NCBI GenBank assembly: GCA_035937595.1
Contig: DASZHS010000005.1
Coordinates: 1-64,000 of the forward strand
Source of the DNA: Palsa-459 sp035937595
GTDB lineage: Bacteria; Actinomycetota; Acidimicrobiia; Acidimicrobiales; RAAP-2
Direction of reading: 5' to 3'
Length of the DNA stretch: 64,000 nt
Notes under the pieces: model-generated
What the model saw: only the letters and a program-made list of their open reading frames with translations
Told to the model about the DNA's origin: nothing
Database searches by the model: none
Made by a program: the position numbers and the translations under genes
Shown: piece by piece, positions 47,422 to 56,267 of the stretch
Position numbering within the stretch: position 1 is the stretch's first letter
Layout of the letters: each line of letters starts with the position of its first letter

Positions 47422-47791
47422 CCCCGTGATCGCCGCAGCGCCCGCCACCGACGCCAGATGGCGTCCACTCAGTCGCCCTCGGCGTCGCGAGGATGTTGGT
47501 TTGCGAGTGAGGGCGTCGGCCCTCCCACGGTGCGACCGCACGTGCCTACCGGGCACACCTGGATGCTCGGCCGTTGCAACCTGCCCTCCCAGCCGTCGAG
47601 CGGAGCCCCGATCCTACGTGGGGCGCCAGCAGACGGGCCGCCGGACCCGCGCATCCCGCGCGCTCCTCGCCGCCGTCGCGTTCACCCCGATGGCTGAGCG
47701 ACGCCGCCTGGCTGGCGAGGACTATGGGTTTGCTGGACTCGAACGAGCGGGCCTTCGCCCACGATGTCGGTGGCGAACGAGAGGAGCCAGC
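47422..47791. other. Divergent promoter region of 370 bases
   Basis: Lies between the LAL regulator and the operon it may control. No gene is supported, and no obvious inverted repeat was noticed. If the regulator starts at 47556 the gap shrinks to 235 bases. Confidence 0.4.
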
Positions 47792-48436
47792 GTGAGCACA
47801 ACCATCGTTGGGGTGGGCAACATCGGAGGCGCGGTGGCCGGCCACCTCGTCGACGGCGGCGAGTCCGTCGTCCTGGCGGCGAGGAACGTGTCGGACGCGG
47901 AGGCGGTCGCCGAACGCCTCGGGCCGCTCGCGCGCGCCGCCGCTACCGAGGAGGCGTTGGCCGGCGCGGACGCGGTCGTCCTGGCGGTGTGGCTCGACCC
48001 CCTCAAGGACTTCCTTGGTGAGTACGCGGCCCTCCTCGATGGCAAGACCGTCCTCGACCCGACGAATCCGGTGGGCTACGACGCCGGTGGCCAGATGATT
48101 CGGACGCTCCCGGAAGGCCAGTCGTCCGGGTCCGTCGTCGCGGGGCTCCTTCCCGCGAGCGCCCACTACGTCAAGGCGTTCGGCACGCTCGTCGCAGGCG
48201 ACCTCGCGACGCAGGCCAACCGTGCGCCGAAGCGCGCCGTGCTCTTCTACGCCACCGACGATCGCGCTGCAGAGGCCGCGGCCGAGCGACTGATCCGGAC
48301 GGCTGGCTTCGACCCCTTGAAGGTCGGAGGCGTCGCCGACGCGTGGCGCATCGAGGTCCCCGGCGGCGACCTGCAGGGCGCCGTCCTCGATCTCGATCAA
48401 GCGAACGCCGCGCTCGCGCGGAAGGAGATCGCATGA
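47792..48436 (+). CDS. NAD(P)-binding Rossmann protein (F420/NADP oxidoreductase-like)
   Basis: GTG at 47792; 214 residues. The N-terminal dinucleotide site is VSTTIVGVGNIGGAVAGHLV (G-x-G-x-x-G), followed by VVLAARNVSDAEAVAERLGP and ADAVVLAVWLDPLKDFL. The layout of 'K-T-V-L-D-P-T-N-P' and 'HYVKAFGTL' is that of the NADPH-dependent F420 reductase-like family. It is first in a five-gene operon; the next start overlaps its stop by four bases. Confidence 0.85.
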   Translation: MSTTIVGVGNIGGAVAGHLVDGGESVVLAARNVSDAEAVAERLGPLARAAATEEALAGADAVVLAVWLDPLKDFLGEYAALLDGKTVLDPTNPVGYDAGGQMIRTLPEGQSSGSVVAGLLPASAHYVKAFGTLVAGDLATQANRAPKRAVLFYATDDRAAEAAAERLIRTAGFDPLKVGGVADAWRIEVPGGDLQGAVLDLDQANAALARKEIA

Positions 48437-49428
48437 CGGCGCCAGAGGCGGCCACCGCCGCCTCGGCGTCGCGGACCCCGAGCGGACGCGAGCTCCCGGA
48501 CTACGCGCCGGTGCCCGCGGCAGCCCTCGGCCCGGCGCTGAACGACCAGGGCTACTACGTCGGTCGCGTCGAGCGGAACCTCTATTGGGTGACGGACGGC
48601 ACCTATCAGGCGGCGTTCCTCACGACCTCCGACGGCGTCGTCCTCTTCGATGCGCCGCCGACCATCGGCCACAACCTCCAGCGGGCGGTCGACGAGATCG
48701 CCGCGGCGAACGGCGTCAGCAACAAGGTGCGCTTCCTCGTCTACTCGCACCACCACGCCGACCACGGGGGAGCCTCTGCGCTGTTCGGCCGGGACGTCAC
48801 CCGCATCGGCCACGAGGAGACGAGACGGCTCATTCTCCGCGACGACGACCCGGCCAAGCCGCCCAACGAGGAGACGTTCCAGGACCACCGAACACTGGTG
48901 ATCGGTGACGAGCGGATCGACCTGAGCTGGCACGGCGGCAACCACTCACCCGACAACATCATCATCCACCTCCCGGACCACGAGGCCGTGATGATGGTGG
49001 ACATCGTGAACCCGGGATGGGCACCGGTGTACGTCTCGAACCTGACCGAGGACATCCCCGGCTACCTCGAGGCGCCGGCGAACGCCCTGGCCCTCTCGTG
49101 GACGCACTTCATCGGCGGTCACCTCGGGCGCCTCGGCCGGAGAGACGACGTGCTGCTGCACCAGCGGTACATGGCCGACATCGCCGCGAGCTCGAGAACG
49201 GCCATCGACACGGTCGACCCGACGCCGTACTTCGTCAAGTACGGAGCGAACACGTGGGCCGCGGTGAGGGGCTACCTCGACGAGGTCTCCGCCGTCGCAG
49301 CGGCGCCGGTCGTCGAGAAGTACACGGGCGTCCTCGCGGCGGTCGACGTCTTCACCGAGAGCACCGCGTTCTGGGTGATGGAGTCGATCCGGCTGGACTC
49401 GGGCTACGGCTCGCAGGTGCACCCCTGA
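48433..49428 (+). CDS. Metallo-beta-lactamase-fold hydrolase
   Basis: 331 residues from ATG, coupled to the upstream stop. The zinc site motif H-x-H-x-D-H is present in VYSHHHADHGGASALFG, with later His in SWHGGNHSPDNIIIHLP and an Asp in AVMMVDIVNPGW. A His in FIGGHLGRLGRR completes the set. MBL-fold proteins hydrolyse lactones, thioesters, esters or lactams. The substrate here is unknown, but the operon context suggests detoxification or catabolism of a small molecule. Confidence 0.9.
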   Translation: MTAPEAATAASASRTPSGRELPDYAPVPAAALGPALNDQGYYVGRVERNLYWVTDGTYQAAFLTTSDGVVLFDAPPTIGHNLQRAVDEIAAANGVSNKVRFLVYSHHHADHGGASALFGRDVTRIGHEETRRLILRDDDPAKPPNEETFQDHRTLVIGDERIDLSWHGGNHSPDNIIIHLPDHEAVMMVDIVNPGWAPVYVSNLTEDIPGYLEAPANALALSWTHFIGGHLGRLGRRDDVLLHQRYMADIAASSRTAIDTVDPTPYFVKYGANTWAAVRGYLDEVSAVAAAPVVEKYTGVLAAVDVFTESTAFWVMESIRLDSGYGSQVHP

Positions 49429-50042
49429 TGGGCGCCGTCCCGGTCCGCGACCCGGTCGGCGACCACCTCCTCACGCCGCAGAACGCGGCCATGTTCCTCG
49501 TCGACTACCAGCCCTCGCAGTTCTCCGGCGTCACGTCGATCGACCGCGACCTGCTGTTGGAGAACATCGTCTCGACGGTGAGGATCGCCAAGGCGTTCGG
49601 CGTGCCGATCATCCACTCAACGATCAACGTGGCGTCGGGTCGGGGAGCGCCCACCGTGCCGGAGCTCGCGGCGCTGCTGGAGAACGATCCCCCGATCGAT
49701 CGCACGACGCTCAATGCCTGGGAGGACCCCGACTTTCTCGCGGCGGTGCGCGCGACCGGACGGCGCAAGCTCATCGCGTGCGCGCTGTGGACGGAGATCT
49801 GCATGGCCTTCCCGGCGCTCGACGCCCTGCGGGAGGGCTACGAGGTGTACCCGGTCGTGGACGCCGTCGGCGGGACCTCCGAGGCGGCGCATCGCGCCGG
49901 CCTCGAGCGCGTCGTCCAAGCGGGTGGCCGCCCGATCAGCTGGGTGGCCCTCGCCTGCGAGCTCCAGCGGGACTGGGCGCGCATGGAGACCGTGGACGAC
50001 GTCATCGAGATCGTGATCACCGACCGGCTGGCGCGGCGGTGA
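49428..50042 (+). CDS. Isochorismatase-like cysteine hydrolase (YcaC-like)
   Basis: 204 residues from ATG at 49428, which shares its first base with the preceding stop. Catalytic residues are visible: Asp in AMFLVDYQPSQFSG, Lys in TGRRKLIACAL and Cys in WTEICMAFPALDALREGYEV. The family hydrolyses amides or related bonds. A related protein is encoded in the neighbouring cluster at 54842, in a similar setting with an MFS transporter. Confidence 0.9.
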   Translation: MGAVPVRDPVGDHLLTPQNAAMFLVDYQPSQFSGVTSIDRDLLLENIVSTVRIAKAFGVPIIHSTINVASGRGAPTVPELAALLENDPPIDRTTLNAWEDPDFLAAVRATGRRKLIACALWTEICMAFPALDALREGYEVYPVVDAVGGTSEAAHRAGLERVVQAGGRPISWVALACELQRDWARMETVDDVIEIVITDRLARR

Positions 50043-50680
50043 GCAACGCGGCCATCGCCGACGAGGAGGCGCGTGCCTTCCTCCGGTCCGCGGACCCCGT
50101 CCTCGCGCGGGTCATCGACGCGCATCCGGACTTTCGCCCGCGTGCCTGGATCGACGAGCTCCCAGGACTCGATGGGTTCGGGACCCTCATCTTCCAGGTG
50201 GCGGGACAGCAGCTGTCCGTGCGTGCGACGCGGACCATCCTCGCCCGGCTCGCGGAGCACTTCGGTGGTCACCTGCCCTCGGCGGCCGAGCTCTTGGCCG
50301 CGGACCCGGGTGTCACGCGCGCCAGCGGCCTGTCGGCGCGGAAGGGCGCGACCCTGCACGCACTCGCCGAGCGCTTCGCAGATGGCCGACTGAGCGACGA
50401 GGCCTTCTCCAAGATGAGCGACGAGGAAGTCGAACGTACGCTCACCGAGGTGTCGGGCATCGGCACGTGGACCGCTCGCGGGTTCCTGCTCATCGCCCTG
50501 GACCGGCCCGACGTGCTGCTCTCCGGAGACCTCGCGCTTCGACACGCCGTGCAGCGTCTGTACGCCCTCGACCACCTCCCGACGGAGGACGAGATGGTGC
50601 AGCTCGCGGAGCGCTGGCGACCGCACCGAAGCCTGGCGGTCAGCTACCTCTTCGCGTCGGTGTACGAGGAGGATCGTTGA
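50039..50680 (+). CDS. alkA: DNA-3-methyladenine glycosylase II-like (HhH-GPD)
   Basis: 213 residues from GTG, four-base overlap upstream. It has FGTLIFQVAGQQLSVRATRT, the helix-hairpin-helix VSGIGTWTARGFLLIALDRP and the catalytic Asp in LLSGDLALRHAVQRLYAL. It removes alkylated bases from DNA to begin base-excision repair. The AlkA N-terminal domain is missing, so it is the short form. Its place inside a transport and hydrolase operon is unusual and may point to an alkylating substrate or stress. Confidence 0.88.
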   Translation: MSNAAIADEEARAFLRSADPVLARVIDAHPDFRPRAWIDELPGLDGFGTLIFQVAGQQLSVRATRTILARLAEHFGGHLPSAAELLAADPGVTRASGLSARKGATLHALAERFADGRLSDEAFSKMSDEEVERTLTEVSGIGTWTARGFLLIALDRPDVLLSGDLALRHAVQRLYALDHLPTEDEMVQLAERWRPHRSLAVSYLFASVYEEDR

Positions 50681-52221
50681 GCGCCACCGGCTCGCCGGTG
50701 AGCGCGAGGGCCAGTGGCGTGGAGGCGCGGCCGGCTCGCCGATGGCTGGTCCTCGGCGTCATCGGCATCGCGCAGCTCATGGTGGTGCTCGACCTCACGA
50801 TCATGAACATCGCGCTGCCGTCCGCACAGCGGGCACTGGGCTTCAGCACCGTGGATCGGCAGTGGGTCGTCACCGCGTACTCACTCGCGTTCGGCAGCCT
50901 GCTGCTCCTTGGCGGCCGGCTCGCCGACCTCCTTGGCCGGAAGCGGACCTTCCTCATCGGCCTCGTCGGCTTCGCCGGCGTCTCCGCGATCGGCGGTGCC
51001 TCGACCTCGTTCACCATGCTGGTCGCCGCTCGAGCGTGCCAGGGCGCGTTCGCCGCGCTCCTCGTGCCGTCCGCGCTGTCGCTGCTGACGACGACGTTCA
51101 CCGACCCGAAGGACCGGGGAAGGGCGTTCGGGATCTATGGGGCGATCGCCATCGCGGGCGGCGCGGTCGGGCTGCTGCTGGGCGGCGTGCTCACCGAGTA
51201 CCTGTCCTGGAGATGGTGCCTCTACGTGAACCTCCTCTTCGCCGGCGTCGCGTTCATCGGGGGGGCGCTGCTGCTGCAGGCACAACCGTCGCCGGCCAAG
51301 CAGAAGCTGGACATCCCAGGCGTGCTGCTCGTCTCCGTCGGCGTCTTCTGCGTGGTGTACGGCTGCTCGAACGCGGCGACGCACAGCTGGCACACGCCGT
51401 CCACCTACGGCTTCCTCGCCGCCGGCGGCGTGCTGCTCGTTAGCTTCGTCCTCTGGCAGCTCCGCTCGACCCATCCGCTCTTGCCGTTGCGCGTGGTGCT
51501 CGACCGAAACCGGGGCGGCGCCTACCTCTCGATGTTCTTCGCCGGTGCCGGCCTCTTCGGCACCTTCCTGTTCCTGACCTACTACATGCAGCTGACGCTC
51601 GGGTACTCACCACTGCTGACGGGTGTCGCGTTCCTCCCCATCAGCATCGGCTCCGCCGTCTTCTCCAACCTGTCCACCATCGTGCTGATGCCGAGGTTCG
51701 GTCCCAAGCCGCTCGTCGCGACCGGCATGCTCCTTGCGTCGGGCGGCATGCTGTGGCTGACCCACCTGGGTGCGCACACCGGGTACGTGGAGGGTCTCTT
51801 GGGGCCCCTCGTCCTCATCGCGATCGGCATGGGCCTCGTGATTGCGCCGTCGTTCAACACGGGGACCTACGGCGTAGCCCCCCAGGATGCGGGCATCGCC
51901 TCTGCGACGGTCACGGTGAGCCAGCAGCTCGGTGCCTCCGTCGGCACCGCGCTGCTGAACACCATCTACGCGAGCGCCGTCGCGTCCTACCTGGCCGCGA
52001 ACCTCGCTCCCTCAGGGGCACACCGTGGGACCGTGGTCGGCTTGGCGTTGGCGCACGGGTACGACACGACGTTTCGCTGGACCGCTGGGCTCTTCGCCGC
52101 CGGCGCCGTCATCGGCGGCCTCGTGCTCCGGAGGGGCCCCTTGGCGCCAGCCACACCGCACGCAGCGTCGAGCGACCTCGCCCCGACGGTGGCACCCCGG
52201 CTCGACCCAGCGGCACACTGA
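50677..52221 (+). CDS. MFS drug exporter, DHA2 (EmrB/QacA) family
   Basis: 514 residues from TTG (TTGA overlap with the previous stop). Fourteen helices are visible. Family motifs are LMVVLDLTIMNIALPSAQRA (motif D1 region, with the Asp of helix 1), GGRLADLLGRKRTFLIGLVG (motif A) and GGAVGLLLGGVLTEYLSWRW (motif C). It should export drugs or toxic metabolites using the proton gradient. It is last in the operon, consistent with efflux of the compound handled by the upstream enzymes. Confidence 0.93.
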   Translation: MSATGSPVSARASGVEARPARRWLVLGVIGIAQLMVVLDLTIMNIALPSAQRALGFSTVDRQWVVTAYSLAFGSLLLLGGRLADLLGRKRTFLIGLVGFAGVSAIGGASTSFTMLVAARACQGAFAALLVPSALSLLTTTFTDPKDRGRAFGIYGAIAIAGGAVGLLLGGVLTEYLSWRWCLYVNLLFAGVAFIGGALLLQAQPSPAKQKLDIPGVLLVSVGVFCVVYGCSNAATHSWHTPSTYGFLAAGGVLLVSFVLWQLRSTHPLLPLRVVLDRNRGGAYLSMFFAGAGLFGTFLFLTYYMQLTLGYSPLLTGVAFLPISIGSAVFSNLSTIVLMPRFGPKPLVATGMLLASGGMLWLTHLGAHTGYVEGLLGPLVLIAIGMGLVIAPSFNTGTYGVAPQDAGIASATVTVSQQLGASVGTALLNTIYASAVASYLAANLAPSGAHRGTVVGLALAHGYDTTFRWTAGLFAAGAVIGGLVLRRGPLAPATPHAASSDLAPTVAPRLDPAAH

Positions 52222-52349
52222 GGACCGTGGGCGCGTGATCGCCGTGCGCGTGCGCACCCGAGGCGCGGAGGGATGCCAAACGGGGCGATGAGTTCTCGGG
52301 CTGAGCGACGTCAGTACGTTTGACGCCCGATCCAATCCAAGGAGATGAA

Positions 52350-52711
52350 GTGGCACGCAAGATCGTCGCTGGCGGTTTCCTGTCACTCGACGGGGTGGCA
52401 GAGCAGCCGGATGCCTTCGTGACCGACTGGGACGAGGCGGTGGACGCGAACATCGGTCGGGTGATCGCCACGCAGGACACCGTGCTCCTCGGTCGCAAGA
52501 CGTGTCAGCGCCGGGCGCGGCGAGCTTGCGGTCGAGTGCGGGCGGAGCACGACCTCCCGCGGATCACCCGGAACGCGCGACCTGGACCTCCCTCGGGGCA
52601 CCGAACGACGTCACCGCGCTGAACGGCCTGGCGGTGGCGCACAACGGGTCGATCGTGGTCGTCGGGGACAACGTGCTCGGAGGCACGGTGCTCGCCGAGG
52701 TGACCCCGTAA
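52350..52711 (+). pseudogene. Truncated RibD-like reductase fused to an unrelated scrap
   Basis: From GTG at 52350 the frame reads VARKIVAGGFLSLDGVAEQP then DAFVTDWDEAVDANIGRVIA and LLGRKT, the N-terminal quarter of a RibD C-terminal-type reductase, and then turns into Arg-rich nonsense. A second coherent piece in another frame, LNGLAVAHNGSIVVVGDNVL then GGTVLAEVTP, ends at 52711 and looks like the end of a different protein. The two scraps suggest a deletion scar. The ribosome site AAGGAGATG is still good. Confidence 0.65.
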
Positions 52712-52783
52712 GCGGTCGCCGCCTCGGCCCGGTGCGCCTCGCGCTCCGAGGTCGTGCCAGACCAGCGCGGGATCGTCAGCGAC

Positions 52784-53752
52784 TCATCGGGACGGTGGCG
52801 GGAAGGCCCCGGCGAGCGCGGCCCGCGCTTCGCCGTCCAGTCGGATCGCGCCCGACCCGACGTTCTCGGCCAGGTGCTGACGCGTCCGCGTGCCGGGGAT
52901 GAGGAGGACGTTGGGTGCGAGGTCGAGGAGCCAGGCAAGGGCCATCTGTGCGGCGCTCGCCCCGAGTCGCACACCGGTCTCGACGAGCACCGGGTTGGCG
53001 AGGAGGCCGTTCTTCGCGTCCCTCGGCCAGCCCAGCGGGCAGAACGGCACGAACGCGATCCCGCGAGCCGCGCACGCAACCACAAGGTCGAGCGAGCGCT
53101 GATCGGCGAGGTTGAACACGTTCTGGACGCAGACGACCTCCGTCTGCTCGAGCGCTCTCGTCAGGTGAGCAGGCGAGACGTTGCTGAGGCCGACGCCGTC
53201 GATGAGCCCCTCGTCGCGCGCTCGGACGAGCGCGGCGAGCTGGGCGTCGAAGCGCTCGCCGGGCACGGCGTCGTCGAGGAGGCGGAGGTTCACGGCGGCC
53301 AGCCGATCCGCGCCGAGCGTCCGCAGGTTGTCCTCGATCCCCGCAACGAGCTGGTCGGGCTCGTCGTAGGGCAGGACCGCCCCGGCCGCGTCCCGTCGGG
53401 CCGCCACCTTGCTCACGATGGCCAGGCCCGCGGGATAGGGGAACAGTGCCTCTCGGAGCAGCTCGTTGACGACCCCCGGCCCGTAGTACTGCGCCGTGTC
53501 GATGTGGTTGATCCCGCTGTCGACGGCGGCGCGCAGCACGCGCAGCGCCTCGTCACGGTCCCGAGGTGGTCCGAAGACGTTGTCGCCCGCGAGCTGCATC
53601 GCGCCGTAGCCCACCCGGTGCACGCTCCAACGACCGAGCCCGAAGGTGCCCCCCGCCTGGACCCCGGTCGTCGCCCCCTCCGTCACGGCGACCACGTGCG
53701 CCGCCGGCGCCGCGGCGTCCCTCGATGGACCACGCCCTCCATGCCGCGTCAA
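52784..53752 (-). CDS. Aldo/keto reductase
   Basis: TTG at 53752 overlaps the SDR stop; an internal GTG near 53,686 is a likelier biological start. Up to 322 residues. The AKR barrel shows VGYGAMQLAGDNVFGPPRDR, the catalytic Asp and Tyr in GINHIDTAQYYGPG, Lys in LAIVSKVAARRD, and the NADP-binding end LAPNVLLIPGTRTRQHLAEN. It reduces aldehydes or ketones with NADPH. It is co-transcribed with the SDR at 53749-54426. Confidence 0.9.
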   Translation of the reverse strand: MTRHGGRGPSRDAAAPAAHVVAVTEGATTGVQAGGTFGLGRWSVHRVGYGAMQLAGDNVFGPPRDRDEALRVLRAAVDSGINHIDTAQYYGPGVVNELLREALFPYPAGLAIVSKVAARRDAAGAVLPYDEPDQLVAGIEDNLRTLGADRLAAVNLRLLDDAVPGERFDAQLAALVRARDEGLIDGVGLSNVSPAHLTRALEQTEVVCVQNVFNLADQRSLDLVVACAARGIAFVPFCPLGWPRDAKNGLLANPVLVETGVRLGASAAQMALAWLLDLAPNVLLIPGTRTRQHLAENVGSGAIRLDGEARAALAGAFPPPSR

Positions 53753-54426
53753 CCGTAGGCGGGGATGGCCGCACCGCTCACGGGCGCGGAGCCGTCGCCG
53801 GCCAGGAAGGCGATGACCTCTGCGATCGCCTCGGGCTCGACGGCGCCAGCGAGCGCGTCGGGCGGGACCAACGACTTGTTCTTCTCCGTGGCGATGAGCT
53901 GCGGGAGCACCACGTTGACCCGGATCCCGAGCGGTCGGAGCTCGAGGTCCAAGGTTCGCACCAGGTGGATGAGCGCTGCCTTCGTCACGCCGTAGGCGGC
54001 GGTGCCGGCAACGGGGTCCACCCCCTGCCGCGCCGCGGTGTGCACGATCACCCCGGCGCCCTTGTCCCGCATGTGCGGAACGACGGCCTGGGTCAGCCAG
54101 AGCGCCGTACCGAGGTTCACGTCCATCAGCTTGCGCAACGACTGGGGCGTCACCGAGAGCGATTCGCCGAGCTCGTACGCCCCGATTGTGTTGACGAGGA
54201 CGTCGGGAGGACCGATCTGGGCGGCGATGCGCTCGAGGAGCGGTCCGGCGACGTTCGGGTCAGTGGCGTCCGCGACCTCGCGGTGCACGGCCTCGGGAAG
54301 TCGCCGGAGCGCACCCTCATCGCGATCAACCGCGACGACGGTCACGTCCCTCGAGTGCAGTGCGACAACGACCGACCGGCCGAGCCCCCCACCTCCGCCG
54401 GCCACCACGGCGATCCGCTGGCTCAT
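53749..54426 (-). CDS. Short-chain dehydrogenase/reductase
   Basis: ATG at 54426; 225 residues. The Rossmann turn is IAVVAGGGGGLGRSVVVALH (G-x3-G-x-G), followed by DVLVNTIGAYELGESL, the Ser-containing IVHTAARQGVDPVAG region and the active-site Y-x3-K in AAYGVTKAALIHLV. It probably oxidises or reduces a small alcohol or ketone. A near-palindrome shared with two other promoters of this cluster lies 32 bases upstream. Confidence 0.9.
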   Translation of the reverse strand: MSQRIAVVAGGGGGLGRSVVVALHSRDVTVVAVDRDEGALRRLPEAVHREVADATDPNVAGPLLERIAAQIGPPDVLVNTIGAYELGESLSVTPQSLRKLMDVNLGTALWLTQAVVPHMRDKGAGVIVHTAARQGVDPVAGTAAYGVTKAALIHLVRTLDLELRPLGIRVNVVLPQLIATEKNKSLVPPDALAGAVEPEAIAEVIAFLAGDGSAPVSGAAIPAYG

Positions 54427-54457
54427 GGCGCCTCCTCTCGCTGGACCATCCAGTATC

Positions 54458-54471
54458 TGCTTGCTGAAGCA
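54458..54471. promoter_or_regulatory. Putative MarR operator, site 1
   Basis: TGCTTGCTGAAGCA: arms TGCTT/AAGCA. It lies before the SDR gene at 54426. Confidence 0.6.
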
Positions 54472-54752
54472 ATTATCTGGGCTGGCGTCCCCGTGTGTCA
54501 AGTGTCGCGTGGACTGCTCATGATCGCGGCCGCGAGCGACGTCGCGAGCTCTCACCGCTACCGGGCTCGTGGCGATGCGGATCGCCGGGCGCGCGCACCT
54601 GTCGAGCGTGCGAGCGGTGGCCTTCGACCACGTCGACCCCGGCCGGGAGGCCGGGGTCGCACGGGAGCCCGCTCGGGGCGTCCCAACCCCTGGCTCGAGA
54701 TCCGCGCCAGGGTCACGCCGTCGCGCCGAGGTGACGGGAGCCGGCTAGAAAT

Positions 54753-54766
54753 TGCTTGCCCAAGCA
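54753..54766. promoter_or_regulatory. Putative MarR operator, site 2
   Basis: TGCTTGCCCAAGCA, with TCTAACTG following as TTATCTG follows site 1. It lies 75 bases before the isochorismatase gene. Confidence 0.6.
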
Positions 54767-54841
54767 TCTAACTGTTGCTACGGTGACACACCGCAGCCTG
54801 CACGGCACCGTGGGCGTGCCCAGGGGAAGGGAGAGGGGACC

Positions 54842-55504
54842 ATGCCGACGAGGGATCTGGGCGTCTGGACCGCAGAGGACTGCGCCCTCGTGCTCATCGA
54901 CTACCAGAACGAGATGTTCGAGGTGATCCGATCGGAGACGACGCGCGACATCGTCGAGCTCAACGTCCGCCTGCTGGCAAGGACCGCGAAGGCGTTCGAC
55001 ATGCCGATCGTGCTGTCGACGGTCGGCGTGGCGTTCGGCTTCAACGGGCCGACCCTGCCGCCGATCCTGTCCGAGCTCGACGGCCTTGCGCCCATCGACC
55101 GCTCGTCGATGAACGCGTTCGAGGACGCGTCCTTCGCCGCCGCGGTCAAGGCCACGGGGCGCAAGCGGCTGATCATCGGCGGGCTCCACACCGAGATCTG
55201 CCTGACGTTCGCCACCGTGCAGGCGCTCAAGGACGGCTACGACGTGCTGTACGTGACCGACGCCGTCGGCGGGCGCTCACAGGTGGCGCACCGCACCGCC
55301 ATCGAGCGCCTCGCCCATGCGGGCGCCGTGCCGACCACCGCGCTCGCCGTCGTCACGGAGCTCTTCAGGGACTGGGCGTCAGCGCTCGCCGGCCCCGCGC
55401 GTGACGTCATCTACTGGTACTTCAACGAGGTTCCCAAGGTGACGGACCTCGTCGGCGTGGCGGACGCCGAGAGGCGCGCGGCCGCCGCCGCTGGCGCGCA
55501 CTGA
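54842..55504 (+). CDS. Isochorismatase-like cysteine hydrolase
   Basis: 220 residues from ATG with a GAAGGGAGAGGGG ribosome region. Catalytic residues: Asp in ALVLIDYQNEMFEVI, Lys/Arg in ATGRKRLIIGGLH and Cys in TEICLTFATVQALKDGYDVL. It has the same YcaC-like pattern as the 49428 protein but is clearly diverged. It opens an operon with an SDR and an MFS transporter. Confidence 0.9.
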   Translation: MPTRDLGVWTAEDCALVLIDYQNEMFEVIRSETTRDIVELNVRLLARTAKAFDMPIVLSTVGVAFGFNGPTLPPILSELDGLAPIDRSSMNAFEDASFAAAVKATGRKRLIIGGLHTEICLTFATVQALKDGYDVLYVTDAVGGRSQVAHRTAIERLAHAGAVPTTALAVVTELFRDWASALAGPARDVIYWYFNEVPKVTDLVGVADAERRAAAAAGAH

Positions 55505-55505
55505 C

Positions 55506-56267
55506 GTGCCGGGTCGCCTGGAGGGGAAGGTCTGCGTCATCACCGGCACCGGCGGGAGCATGGGGCGCGCGAGCGCACTGACGTTCGCGCACGAGGGCGC
55601 GAGCATCGTCGGGTGCGACGTGGCCGTCGAGGCAGCCGTAGAGACGGTGGCAATGGTGCAGGCCGAGGGCGGCGAGATGGTCTCGCTGCAGCCGTGTCGG
55701 GTGAGCGAGCCGGCGGAGTGCCGCCGACTCGTCGACCTTGCGATCGCTGAGTTCGGACGGATCGACGTGCTGTACAACCTCGCGGCGAGGTCGCACTTCA
55801 GCCCGATCGAGTCGTTCACCGACGGGGAGTGGGGAGCGGCGCGGGCGGACGAGGTCGACCTTGTCTTCTATCTCACGCGTGCCGCGTGGCCCCACCTCAC
55901 GGCCAGCCGGGGCGTCGTGCTGAACATGGCCTCGCTCAACGGCTCGCTCGGCTTCAAGCTCCTCCCGTCGCTCGCCCACACGACGAACAAGGCGGCCGTG
56001 ATCGGGATGACGCGGCAGCTCGCGCTCGAGGGCAGTGAGCACGGGATCCGCGCGAACTCGATCTCGCCCGGCTTCATCGAGACCAACTCGACCCGCGGCG
56101 AGCTCGCCGACGAGGGCTTCGGCAACCAGATGCTCGCCCGCACCCTGCTCGGCCGCTTCGGCCAGGCGCAGGACGTCGCGAACGCCGCGCTCTTCTTGGT
56201 GTCCGACGAGAGCTCGTACGTGACGGGCGTCGACCTCGTCGTCGATGGTGGGATGAAGGTGTGGTGA
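55506..56267 (+). CDS. SDR-family protein with His replacing the catalytic Tyr
   Basis: GTG at 55506, one base after the previous stop; 253 residues. Cofactor site VCVITGTGGSMGRASALTFA, N-A-A-R block VLYNLAARSHFSPIES, and Ser in LNMASLNGSLGF are normal. The active site reads SLAHTTNKAAVIGMTRQLAL: the Lys is kept but the position of Tyr in Y-x3-K is His. The end VTGVDLVVDGGMKVW is typical. It may have altered chemistry or be a non-reductive member; a His at this place occurs in some SDR branches. Confidence 0.88.
   Translation: MPGRLEGKVCVITGTGGSMGRASALTFAHEGASIVGCDVAVEAAVETVAMVQAEGGEMVSLQPCRVSEPAECRRLVDLAIAEFGRIDVLYNLAARSHFSPIESFTDGEWGAARADEVDLVFYLTRAAWPHLTASRGVVLNMASLNGSLGFKLLPSLAHTTNKAAVIGMTRQLALEGSEHGIRANSISPGFIETNSTRGELADEGFGNQMLARTLLGRFGQAQDVANAALFLVSDESSYVTGVDLVVDGGMKVW

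Larger units (their letters stand above)
54427..54841. other. Divergent promoter region with two regulator sites
   Basis: The 415 bases separate the leftward SDR/AKR pair from the rightward isochorismatase operon. One near-palindrome lies at each end (54458-54471 and 54753-54766). No gene is supported between them. Confidence 0.5.

Noticed and set aside
45310..47697. Long open frame on the plus strand opposite the LAL regulator
   Set aside because: Arg/Pro/Gly-rich composition with no domain; it mirrors the regulator's codons in a high-GC gene. The LAL frame has Walker and LuxR motifs.
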